Assembly: GCA_002389055.1 (NCBI GenBank)
Contig: DGNT01000013.1
Span: 1-7,366, forward strand
DNA length: 7,366 nucleotides
From: Alcanivorax sp. UBA4485
GTDB taxonomy: Bacteria; Pseudomonadota; Gammaproteobacteria; Pseudomonadales; Alcanivoracaceae
Direction: 5' to 3'
This document shows, piece by piece, positions 1 through 5,780 of this stretch. The position numbers and the translations under genes are program-made. The notes under the pieces are model-generated. The model ran no database searches. It was not told where the DNA came from and saw only the letters and a program-made list of their open reading frames with translations. Within the stretch, counting starts at the first letter, position 1, and every line of letters begins with the position of its first letter.

Positions 1-3000
1 CGCAGGTTCTCGGCCAGCTCCATGATGTCCGCTTCGCTGAAGCTGCCCCACTCCTCGTCGGTGCCACCGGCGCCGGTCTGGTTGTAGATCTGGTCCAGGA
101 AGTCGCGCACCTCGGTGGCTTTCTTTTCCTGATCCAGCATCTCGCCGATGCGCTCGCCCAGGCCTTTCGCTGCCCAGCCGAGGTGGGTTTCAAGAATCTG
201 GCCCACGTTCATCCGCGACGGTACACCCAGCGGGTTGAGAACCACATCCACCGGCACGCCATGCTCGTCGTACGGCATGTCCTCCTCGGGCATGATCACG
301 GAGATCACACCCTTGTTACCGTGACGGCCGGCCATCTTGTCGCCGGGCTGGATGCGACGCTTGATCGCCAGGTAGACCTTGACCACCTTGAGAACGCCGT
401 GGGACAGGTCGTCGCCGCCGGAGATCTTGGACTGCTTGTCCTTGTAGCGCTCGTCCTGCTCTTTCTTGTGCTGCTCCAGGTACTGATGAGTACGCTCGAG
501 CTGCTCGGCCACGTCGTCATCGGCGGGGCGCAGTTCGAACCACTGGGCCGCGTCCAGATCATCAAGGATCGCGTCGGTCAGCTCGGTGCCGCGCTTGAGA
601 CCGGCACCGCCGTTGACCTTCTTGCCCACCATCACGGTGCGCAGACGGTCCAGGCTGTCCCGCTCGAGAATGCGGTACTCGTCCTTCAGGTCCTTGCGGA
701 ACTTGTCCAGCGCGTCTTGCTCGATCTGCTTGGCGCGCTCGTCTTTTTCCACGCCGTCACGAGTGAAGACCTGAACGTCGATCACCGTGCCTTTGACGCC
801 GGAAGAGACGCGCAGGGAGGTGTCCTTAACGTCGGACGCCTTCTCGCCGAAGATCGCACGCAGCAGCTTCTCTTCCGGTGTCAGCTGGGTTTCGCCCTTC
901 GGCGTCACCTTGCCCACCAGAATGTCGCCGGCTTCCACTTCCGCACCGATGTAGACAATACCGGACTCGTCCAGCTTGCCCAGCGCCGCCTCGCCCACGT
1001 TGGGGATATCAGCGGTGATTTCCTCGGCGCCCAGCTTGGTGTCCCGGGCGATCGCGGTCAGCTCCTGAATGTGGATGGAGGTAAAGCGGTCCTCTTTCAC
1101 CACACGCTCGGAGATGAGGATGGAATCCTCGAAGTTGTAGCCGTTCCAGGGCATGAACGCGACGCGCATGTTCTGGCCCAGGGCCAGCTCACCCATGTCC
1201 ACGGACGGGCCGTCGGCCATGATGTCGCGGGCGGAAACCCGGTCGCCCACTTTCACCAGCGGACGCTGGTTGATGCAGGTGTTCTGGTTGGAGCGGGTGT
1301 ACTTGGTGAGGTTGTAGATATCCACACCGGCTTCGCCTTCCACCACTTCATCGTCATTCACTTTAACGATGATCCGGGAGGCATCCACCTTGTTCACCAC
1401 GCCGCCACGCTGGGCCACCACGCAGACGCCGGAATCCCGGGCCACGTGACGCTCCATGCCGGTGCCCACCAGGGGCTTCTCGGCGCGCAGGGTCGGCACC
1501 GCCTGACGCTGCATGTTGGAACCCATCAGTGCGCGGTTGGCGTCATCGTGCTCCAGGAATGGAATCAGGGACGCGGCCACGGACACCACCTGACGGGGGG
1601 AGACATCCATATGGGTAATGGTGTCCCGCTCCATGACGGTGAATTCGTAGCGGTGACGCACGGTGACGAAGTCTTCAACGAAGCCGCCGTCGTCGGTCAT
1701 CTTGGCGTCCACCTGTGCGATCACGCACTCGGCTTCCTCGATGGCGGAAAGGTATTCGATGTCGTCGGTCACCTTGCCGTCGACCACCTTGCGATAAGGC
1801 GACTCCAGGAAACCGTACTCGTTGGTGCGCGCGTAGCTGGCCAGCGAGTTGATCAGGCCGATGTTCGGACCTTCCGGCGTCTCGATCGGGCATACCCGGC
1901 CATAGTGGGTCGGGTGCACGTCCCGCACTTCGAAGCCGGCGCGCTCGCGGGTCAGGCCGCCCGGGCCCAACGCGGAAACACGACGCTTGTGCGTGATCTC
2001 GGACAGCGGGTTGTTCTGGTCCATGAACTGGGACAGCTGCGAGGAGCCGAAGAACTCCTTCACCGCCGCCGCCACCGGCTTGGCATTGATCAGGTCCTGG
2101 GGCATCAGCCCCTCGGACTCGGCCAGGCTCAGGCGTTCTTTCACGGCGCGCTCGACGCGGACCAGGCCCACGCGGAACTGGTTTTCGGCCATTTCACCGA
2201 CGGACCGGATACGGCGGTTGCCCAGGTGATCGATATCATCGGTCACGCCGTTGCCGTTGCGGATATCCACCAGCGTTTTGAGCACGTCGATGATATCGGA
2301 GGTTTCGCCACCGATCTGCTCGAAGTACTGCTTGCCTTCGTCGTCATTGCGGTTGCTGAAGTAGCGACCGTCATAAACGATACCCGGACCAGTGACGTCC
2401 TCACGACCCAGACGGCGGTTGAACTTCATCCGGCCCACGCCGGACAAGTCGTAACGCTCGTCGGTGAAGAACAGGTTGCGGAACAGATTCTCCGCCGCTT
2501 CCTTGGTGGGCGGCTCGCCGGGGCGCATCATACGATAGATTTCCACCAGCGCCTCAAGGGGGCTGCGGGTGGGATCGGCACGCAGGGTGTCGGACATGAA
2601 CGGCCCGTTATCCAGATCGTTGGTGTACAACGTCTCGAACCGCTTAATGCCGCCCTTCTCCAGTTTCTCCAGCGCGTCGGCGCCCAGCTCGGTATTACAT
2701 TCCAGCAATACCTCGCCGGTTTCCTCGTCGATGATGGACTTGGCGAGGTAACGGCCCTGGAGATACTCGGCGGGAATTTCCAGGTATTCGATATTGGCTT
2801 TTTCGAGCTGGCGGATGTGACGCGCGGTTACCCGGCGGCCACGCTCCACCACCACTTCATCGCCGGCCAGGATATCGAACGTCGCGGTTTCACCACGCAG
2901 ACGTTCCGGCACCAGGCGCATGCGATACACACCGTCTTCGACCAGAATCTCGTTGGTTTCGAAGAAGATGTCGAGAATTTCATCGGAGGTGTAGCCCAGT

Positions 3001-3644
3001 GCGCGCAGCAGGATCGTCGCCGGCAATTTGCGGCGGCGGTCGATACGCACGTACACCATGTCCTTGGGATCGAACTCGAAGTCCAGCCAGGAACCACGGT
3101 AGGGAATCACCCGGGCGGAATACAGCAACTTCCCGGAGGAGTGCGTCTTGCCCTTGTCGTGGTCGAAGAACACGCCGGGAGAACGGTGCAGCTGGGACAC
3201 GATGACCCGCTCGGTACCGTTGATCACGAAGGTACCGTTTTCGGTCATCAAGGGAATCTCACCCATGTAGACCTGCTGCTCACGGATGTCCTTGATGGCG
3301 CCATTGGACTCTTTGTCGTAGATCACCAACCGGATACGCACGCGCAACGGCGCGGCATAGGTGGTGCCACGAATGATGCATTCCTTGACATCGAAAACGG
3401 GTTTGCCGAACTCATAGCCGGCATACTCGAGTGCCGCGTTCCCGGAGTAGCTTGATATCGGGAATACGGACCGGAAGGCCGCTTCCAGGCCTTCTTCAAA
3501 GCGCTCATCAGCGCTTTTGTCGTGTTGCAGGAACTTGCGGTAAGAATCGAGCTGTATGGCCAGAAGGTACGGAACCTCCATGACCTTTGGAAGCTTGCCG
3601 AAATCTTTGCGGATCCGCTTTTTCTCAGTGAATGAGTATGCCAT
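1..3644 (-). CDS. rpoB: RNA polymerase beta subunit RpoB, 3' end cut off by window edge
   Basis: Beta subunit of the core RNA polymerase, forming one side of the catalytic cleft. The frame is open for 1214 codons from ATG at 3644 and runs off the left edge. By comparison with E. coli about 165 C-terminal residues are missing. The N-terminus MAYSFTEKKRIRKDFGK matches the family, and GAGG at 3655-3652 lies 7 nt before the ATG. Visible landmarks: MGEIPLMTENGTFVINGTER in the N-terminal part; the rifampicin cluster at about 533-560, with SSQLSQFMDQNNPLSEITHK and His552 equivalent to E. coli His526, all wild-type, so rifampicin sensitivity is expected; NFEDS with Glu839 and Asp840; and GDKMAGRHGNKGV with Lys1103 and Lys1111, equivalent to E. 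coli 1065 and 1073. About 24 extra residues lie at 425-448, and about 12 more accumulate before 1103. It follows rplL across a spacer with an attenuator; rpoC is expected next. Confidence 0.98.
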   Translation of the reverse strand, partial: MAYSFTEKKRIRKDFGKLPKVMEVPYLLAIQLDSYRKFLQHDKSADERFEEGLEAAFRSVFPISSYSGNAALEYAGYEFGKPVFDVKECIIRGTTYAAPLRVRIRLVIYDKESNGAIKDIREQQVYMGEIPLMTENGTFVINGTERVIVSQLHRSPGVFFDHDKGKTHSSGKLLYSARVIPYRGSWLDFEFDPKDMVYVRIDRRRKLPATILLRALGYTSDEILDIFFETNEILVEDGVYRMRLVPERLRGETATFDILAGDEVVVERGRRVTARHIRQLEKANIEYLEIPAEYLQGRYLAKSIIDEETGEVLLECNTELGADALEKLEKGGIKRFETLYTNDLDNGPFMSDTLRADPTRSPLEALVEIYRMMRPGEPPTKEAAENLFRNLFFTDERYDLSGVGRMKFNRRLGREDVTGPGIVYDGRYFSNRNDDEGKQYFEQIGGETSDIIDVLKTLVDIRNGNGVTDDIDHLGNRRIRSVGEMAENQFRVGLVRVERAVKERLSLAESEGLMPQDLINAKPVAAAVKEFFGSSQLSQFMDQNNPLSEITHKRRVSALGPGGLTRERAGFEVRDVHPTHYGRVCPIETPEGPNIGLINSLASYARTNEYGFLESPYRKVVDGKVTDDIEYLSAIEEAECVIAQVDAKMTDDGGFVEDFVTVRHRYEFTVMERDTITHMDVSPRQVVSVAASLIPFLEHDDANRALMGSNMQRQAVPTLRAEKPLVGTGMERHVARDSGVCVVAQRGGVVNKVDASRIIVKVNDDEVVEGEAGVDIYNLTKYTRSNQNTCINQRPLVKVGDRVSARDIMADGPSVDMGELALGQNMRVAFMPWNGYNFEDSILISERVVKEDRFTSIHIQELTAIARDTKLGAEEITADIPNVGEAALGKLDESGIVYIGAEVEAGDILVGKVTPKGETQLTPEEKLLRAIFGEKASDVKDTSLRVSSGVKGTVIDVQVFTRDGVEKDERAKQIEQDALDKFRKDLKDEYRILERDSLDRLRTVMVGKKVNGGAGLKRGTELTDAILDDLDAAQWFELRPADDDVAEQLERTHQYLEQHKKEQDERYKDKQSKISGGDDLSHGVLKVVKVYLAIKRRIQPGDKMAGRHGNKGVISVIMPEEDMPYDEHGVPVDVVLNPLGVPSRMNVGQILETHLGWAAKGLGERIGEMLDQEKKATEVRDFLDQIYNQTGAGGTDEEWGSFSEADIMELAENL

Positions 3645-3666
3645 CTGCGTTCCTCGGCTGTTGACC

Positions 3667-3684
3667 TATCACCCCTGGGTGATA
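3667..3684 (-). promoter_or_regulatory. Hairpin just upstream of rpoB ribosome binding site
   Basis: The minus-strand RNA has a perfect 7-bp stem, UAUCACC with GGUGAUA, around a CAGG tetraloop. It ends 11 nt before the GAGG ribosome binding site of rpoB (3655-3652). It is the last of four hairpins in this spacer. It could shield the ribosome binding site region or protect a processed 5' end; the role is inferred. Confidence 0.5.
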
Positions 3685-3685
3685 C

Positions 3686-3711
3686 TTCTGTACGAAACCC
3701 TTCATACAGAA
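3686..3711 (-). promoter_or_regulatory. Intercistronic hairpin, candidate RNase III-type processing site
   Basis: In the minus-strand RNA, UUCUGUA (3711-3705) pairs with UACAGAA (3692-3686). A U-G wobble (3704 with 3693) and GAA/UUC continue the stem to 11 bp around a GGGU tetraloop. The wobble would be a C-A mismatch in a plus-strand RNA, so the fold favours the operon transcript. In E. coli the rplL-rpoB spacer carries an RNase III cleavage site downstream of the attenuator, and this stem sits in the same relative place. That this one is cleaved is inference. Confidence 0.5.
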
Positions 3712-3716
3712 ACGAC

Positions 3717-3746
3717 AAAAGGCTGGCAGCCCTTAAGCTGCCAGCC
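3717..3746 (-). terminator. Attenuator-type intrinsic terminator between rplL and rpoB
   Basis: The minus-strand RNA forms a perfect 10-bp GC-rich stem, GGCUGGCAGC with GCUGCCAGCC, around a UUAAGG loop. UUUU (3720-3717) and then GUCGUUUC follow. The U tract is short and interrupted, as expected for a leaky terminator that lets a fraction of polymerases reach rpoB. E. coli has a partial terminator in the same spacer, which keeps beta-subunit synthesis below that of L7/L12. The stem and U run are seen directly; partial read-through is inferred from rpoB lying downstream with no clear promoter of its own. Confidence 0.8.
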
Positions 3747-3749
3747 GGC

Positions 3750-3775
3750 GTCTTTCCGTCATAATGTGGAAAGAC
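3750..3775 (-). promoter_or_regulatory. Hairpin directly downstream of rplL stop codon
   Basis: The minus-strand RNA has a perfect 8-bp stem, GUCUUUCC with GGAAAGAC, around a 10-nt AU-rich loop. It starts 15 nt after the rplL stop codon and lies 3 nt before the attenuator stem. No U tract follows, so it is not itself a terminator. It may protect the 3' end of the abundant rplL message or form part of a processing site; both are inference. Confidence 0.5.
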
Positions 3776-3790
3776 ATAACGCTCTCGCGC

Positions 3791-4171
3791 TTACTTGAGC
3801 TCAGCAGTACCGCCGGCCTCTTCGATCTTTTTCTTGATCTCTTCGGCTTCGTCCTTGGAAGCGCCTTCCTTGACCGGAGCGGGTGCGCTCTCAACCAGTT
3901 CTTTCGCTTCTTTCAGACCCAGACCGGTCACTTCGCGCACTGCCTTGATCACGCCGACTTTCTTGTCGCCGAAACCGGTCAGAACCACGTCAAACTCAGT
4001 CTGTTCTTCGGCGGCGGCACCAGCGTCACCACCAGCGGCTGCGGGAGCAGCGGCAACGGCGGCGGCGGCGGTTACGCCGAACTTCTCTTCCATGGCCTCG
4101 ATCAGTTCAACGAGGTCCATAACACTCATATCAGCTACTGCGCTGAGGATATCTTCTTTGGAAACGGCCAT
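3791..4171 (-). CDS. rplL: 50S ribosomal protein L7/L12
   Basis: Stalk protein present in several copies per ribosome. It binds the L10 tail as dimers and recruits and stimulates the translation GTPases. The product is 126 residues, a typical family length. Residues 1-30 are the dimerisation and L10-binding helices (MAVSKEDILSAVADMSVMDL). Residues 34-55 are an Ala/Gly-rich flexible hinge. Residues 56-126 are the globular factor-binding domain, with KKVGVIKAVREVTGLGLKEA at 70-89. The start is the ATG at 4171, with AGGAG at 4183-4179 and 7 nt of spacing. A TTG two codons upstream is in frame but sits too close to this ribosome binding site. The gene follows rplJ after 70 nt and is followed by the attenuator. 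Confidence 0.98.
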   Translation of the reverse strand: MAVSKEDILSAVADMSVMDLVELIEAMEEKFGVTAAAAVAAAPAAAGGDAGAAAEEQTEFDVVLTGFGDKKVGVIKAVREVTGLGLKEAKELVESAPAPVKEGASKDEAEEIKKKIEEAGGTAELK

Positions 4172-4203
4172 TTTCAATCTCCTAAAATCACCGTACGGGC
4201 GAT

Positions 4204-4218
4204 CCCGAGTGAATCGGG
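4204..4218 (-). promoter_or_regulatory. Small hairpin in rplJ-rplL spacer
   Basis: The minus-strand RNA has a perfect 5-bp stem, CCCGA with UCGGG, around a UUCAC loop. It ends 21 nt before the rplL ribosome binding site. It is short and could be chance; a role in setting the high translation rate of rplL relative to rplJ would be speculation. Confidence 0.3.
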
Positions 4219-4225
4219 TAGTTAC

Positions 4226-4250
4226 GCTGCCGGCCTGAGGCTCAGGCAGC
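4226..4250 (-). other. Hairpin spanning the rplJ stop codon
   Basis: In the minus-strand RNA, GCUG (4250-4247) and CCUGA (4246-4242) pair with UCAGG (4238-4234) and CAGC (4229-4226). This gives a 9-bp stem with a 3-nt loop and one 4-nt bulge. The rplJ UGA (4244-4242) lies inside the stem. Terminating ribosomes would have to open it. A role in rplJ-rplL coupling is possible but not shown. Confidence 0.35.
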
Positions 4251-4775
4251 TTCCTGCTGTTTCTGGTCCTTCACAGCGGCCATCGTGCGAACAAACTTGC
4301 CGGGCACCTCGTTGAGAGTGCGGACAAACTTGGCCACCGGGGCCTGCATGACGGACATAAGCTGAGCAATGGCTTCATCACGGGTGGGCAGCTTCGCCAG
4401 GATATCGATATCCTTAGCGTCGTACGCCACACCGCCTATCGCCAATGCTTTAACTTCGAGCGCGTCGTGGTCCTTGGCGAAATCCTTGATGAGGCGGGCA
4501 GCTGCGCCCGGATCCTCTTGGGAAAAAGCCAGAACCGTGGGGCCGACCAGCGCATCGGAGAGGCACTCATAATCAGTACCTGCAACGGCGCGCTTGGCCA
4601 ACGTGTTCCGAACAACTTTCAGATACACGCCGGTTTCGCGGGCCTTGTGACGGAGATTGGTCATGTCCGCCACAGAGAGACCACGATAGTCGGCAACCAC
4701 GGCGGACAGCGCTTCGGAAGCCGCAGCATTCACCGAAACCACAATCGCCCGTTTGTCCTCCAGATTCAAAGGCAC
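4242..4775 (-). CDS. rplJ: 50S ribosomal protein L10, GTG start
   Basis: Base of the ribosomal stalk: it binds 23S rRNA with L11 and carries the L7/L12 dimers. It is also the translational repressor of its own operon in the family. The product is 177 residues; E. coli L10 is 165. The N-terminal domain shows MPLNLEDKRAIV, SAVVADYRGLSV at 24-35 and YLKVVRNTLAKRAV at 51-64. The C-terminal helix that binds L12 is about 133-177. The extra length comes from an 11-residue internal repeat, KFVRT at 149-153 and again at 160-164. The start is GTG at 4775, chosen because AGGAGG (4787-4782) lies 6 nt upstream and the family N-terminus begins there. A 306-nt structured leader precedes it and rplL follows after 70 nt. 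Confidence 0.97.
   Translation of the reverse strand: MPLNLEDKRAIVVSVNAAASEALSAVVADYRGLSVADMTNLRHKARETGVYLKVVRNTLAKRAVAGTDYECLSDALVGPTVLAFSQEDPGAAARLIKDFAKDHDALEVKALAIGGVAYDAKDIDILAKLPTRDEAIAQLMSVMQAPVAKFVRTLNEVPGKFVRTMAAVKDQKQQEAA
4285..4332 (-). repeat. Imperfect direct repeat inside rplJ (33-nt period)
   Basis: The 15 bases at 4285-4299 and at 4318-4332 are identical except at one position (4290 against 4323) and are exactly 33 nt apart. They encode the two KFVRT motifs of L10, 11 residues apart. The remainder of each 33-nt unit has diverged. An old in-frame tandem duplication in the L12-binding helix would explain it. Confidence 0.6.
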
Positions 4776-4847
4776 AATTTACCTCCTGGATTCACAAACT
4801 TAACCGGATTCATCGACTGCCTTGCTGATGTACCCGGCGGTTGCCAT

Positions 4848-4863
4848 GACCGGTTACCCGGTC
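4848..4863 (-). promoter_or_regulatory. GUAA-tetraloop hairpin in rplJ leader
   Basis: The minus-strand RNA has a perfect 6-bp stem, GACCGG with CCGGUC, closed by the stable GNRA tetraloop GUAA. It lies about 73-88 nt upstream of the rplJ start, inside the probable L10 leader. GNRA loops often dock in tertiary contacts; whether this one does is unknown. Confidence 0.5.
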
Positions 4864-4902
4864 GGTATCGCGGAAGCCAGCCCCTGCTTTGACACAGGAT
4901 TT

Positions 4903-4942
4903 GTAACTACCGCGCCTGCGCAGGCGGTTACCCCTTAACCGC
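4903..4942 (-). promoter_or_regulatory. Mutually exclusive stems in rplJ leader, candidate L10-binding switch
   Basis: In the minus-strand RNA the segment UAACCGC (4930-4924) can pair upstream with GCGGUUA (4942-4936), a perfect 7-bp stem with an AGGGG loop. It can instead fold with the downstream strand. In the second fold GUAAC (4931-4927) pairs with GUUAC (4907-4903), and CGCCU pairs with AGGCG around a GCGC loop, leaving a 5-nt CGGUA bulge on the 3' side. A bulged helix is the kind of element recognised by L10. The pairings are seen; the switching is inferred. Confidence 0.5.
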
Positions 4943-4992
4943 GGACGGAAACTTGGCTCATAAAGCCAGACTCCATTCACGCCAGCGGACCT

Positions 4993-5018
4993 GCGGTCTT
5001 TGACGCCCCGTCGACCGC
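4993..5018 (-). promoter_or_regulatory. Bulged hairpin in rplA-rplJ spacer
   Basis: The minus-strand RNA forms GCGGUC (5018-5013) with GACCGC (4998-4993), stacked on GACG (5012-5009) with CGUC (5005-5002), around a GGG loop. An AAA bulge (5001-4999) interrupts the 3' strand. The result is a 10-bp stem with one 3-nt bulge. It belongs to the leader fold; its specific function is unknown. Confidence 0.45.
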
Positions 5019-5032
5019 GCCTTTTTCAAGGC
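5019..5032 (-). promoter_or_regulatory. GAAA-tetraloop hairpin in rplA-rplJ spacer
   Basis: The minus-strand RNA has a perfect 5-bp stem, GCCUU with AAGGC, closed by a GAAA tetraloop of the GNRA class. It directly abuts the bulged hairpin on its 3' side. No U tract follows, so it is not an intrinsic terminator. Confidence 0.4.
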
Positions 5033-5055
5033 CGCCGCCGGGATCAAAGCCCTTT

Positions 5056-5075
5056 GGACCGGCATAAGCCGGTCC
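5056..5075 (-). promoter_or_regulatory. Strong hairpin just after rplA stop codon
   Basis: The minus-strand RNA has a perfect 8-bp GC-rich stem, GGACCGGC with GCCGGUCC, around a UUAU loop. It begins 6 nt after the rplA stop codon. What follows is AAAGGG, not a U run, so the operon transcript should not terminate here. It could be a 3' stabiliser of the rplK-rplA part of the message or an RNA-processing point. Confidence 0.5.
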
Positions 5076-5081
5076 GTTTTC

Positions 5082-5777
5082 TTACATGGCCAGGGAAGCG
5101 GGATCGATCGCCAGACCCGGGCCCATGGTGCTGGAAAGCGTGAGCTTCTTGAAATACGCCCCTTTCGCGGAAGAAGGCTTGGCCTTCTTCAGGTCGTTAA
5201 TCAGCGCTTCCACGTTTTCCTTGATGGCGTTGGCGTCAAAACCCACCTGACCCACGGTGCAGTGGATGATGCCGCCCTTGTCGGTGCGGTAACGCACCTG
5301 ACCGCCTTTGGCGTTCTTAACCGCCTGAGCCACGTCCGGAGTCACGGTGCCCACCTTGGGGTTGGGCATCAGACCACGAGGGCCCAGGATGGTGCCCAGC
5401 TTACCGACGACGCGCATGGCGTCCGGAGAAGCGATCACCACGTCGAAATTGATTTCACCGCCCTGAACCTGCTCGGCCAGGTCGTCGAAACCGACCACGT
5501 CGGCGCCGGCTTCCTTGGCTTCTTCCGCCTTGGCACCCTGCGCGAACACGGCGACGCGCACGGTTTTGCCGGTGCCGTGGGGCAGCACGGAGGCGCCACG
5601 CACGTTCTGGTCGGATTTGCGCGGATCAACACCCAGATTCACGGAAACGTCGATGGATTCCTTGAACTTCACGGTGGACATTTCGGCCAGCAGAGTCACA
5701 GCCTCTTCCACCGGGTACAACTTGCCCGGCTCAATCTTTTCACGGATGGCGCGGGCGCGCTTGGACAACTTGGTCAT
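5082..5777 (-). CDS. rplA: 50S ribosomal protein L1
   Basis: Forms the mobile L1 stalk of the large subunit, which guides deacylated tRNA out of the E site. In E. coli it also represses the rplK-rplA message. The product is 231 residues, close to the E. coli length of 234. The N-terminus is MTKLSKRARAIREKI. TVKFKESIDVSVNLGVDPRK at 35-54 belongs to the RNA-binding domain, the family signature GTILGPRGLMPNPKVGTV is at 128-145, and SSTMGPG is at 215-221. The two-domain arrangement is intact. The start is ATG at 5777, 3 nt after the rplK stop. Its GGAGGG (5790-5785) lies within the last codons of rplK with 7 nt of spacing, so translational coupling to rplK is likely. Confidence 0.98.
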   Translation of the reverse strand: MTKLSKRARAIREKIEPGKLYPVEEAVTLLAEMSTVKFKESIDVSVNLGVDPRKSDQNVRGASVLPHGTGKTVRVAVFAQGAKAEEAKEAGADVVGFDDLAEQVQGGEINFDVVIASPDAMRVVGKLGTILGPRGLMPNPKVGTVTPDVAQAVKNAKGGQVRYRTDKGGIIHCTVGQVGFDANAIKENVEALINDLKKAKPSSAKGAYFKKLTLSSTMGPGLAIDPASLAM

Positions 5778-5780
5778 CGG

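Larger units (their letters stand above)
4776..5081 (-). promoter_or_regulatory. Structured leader of rplJ-rplL, probable L10 autoregulatory region
   Basis: This 306-nt spacer holds no gene, but its minus-strand RNA is almost continuously foldable. Perfect or near-perfect hairpins lie at 5056-5075, 5019-5032, 4993-5018, 4954-4968, 4924-4942 (alternative 4903-4931), 4883-4898 and 4848-4863. In gammaproteobacteria the L10-L12 complex represses rplJ-rplL translation by binding a leader site well over 100 nt upstream of the rplJ start. The alternating stems at 4903-4942, about 128-167 nt upstream of the GTG, fall at that distance. A TGAATCC sequence occurs twice near the 3' end (4812-4806 and 4794-4788). 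I see no convincing -35/-10 pair. Assignment as the L10 leader rests on position and foldability. Confidence 0.65.

Noticed and set aside
2828..3097. Minus-strand short open frames inside rpoB, such as this one
   Set aside because: They are alternative frames within the rpoB coding sequence. The rpoB frame continues without interruption through them, so there is no frameshift.
183..3455. Plus-strand open frame of 1090 codons
   Set aside because: It is the exact codon-register antisense of rpoB, which is full of conserved motifs. The product is rich in His, Val and Leu with no recognisable domain, and it exists because rpoB avoids TTA, CTA and TCA.
4172..4177. TTG start for rplL two codons upstream of the ATG
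   Set aside because: It lies only 1 nt from the AGGAG sequence. The ATG at 4171 has proper spacing and gives the family N-terminus MAVSKED.
3764..4315. Plus-strand frames opposite rplL (183 and 147 codons)
   Set aside because: They are shadows of rplL, whose Ala-rich codons rarely give stops on the opposite strand. No ribosome binding site or family signature was seen.
5056..5080. Plus-strand intrinsic terminator (stem followed by GTTTTC)
   Set aside because: There is no plus-strand gene for it to end. The stem is better described as part of the minus-strand leader, though blocking antisense transcription cannot be excluded.
4776..5081. A separate promoter for rplJ in the leader
   Set aside because: TTGAAA at about 5029-5024 and TTTATG at about 4964-4959 were considered, but neither has a matching partner at 16-18 nt.
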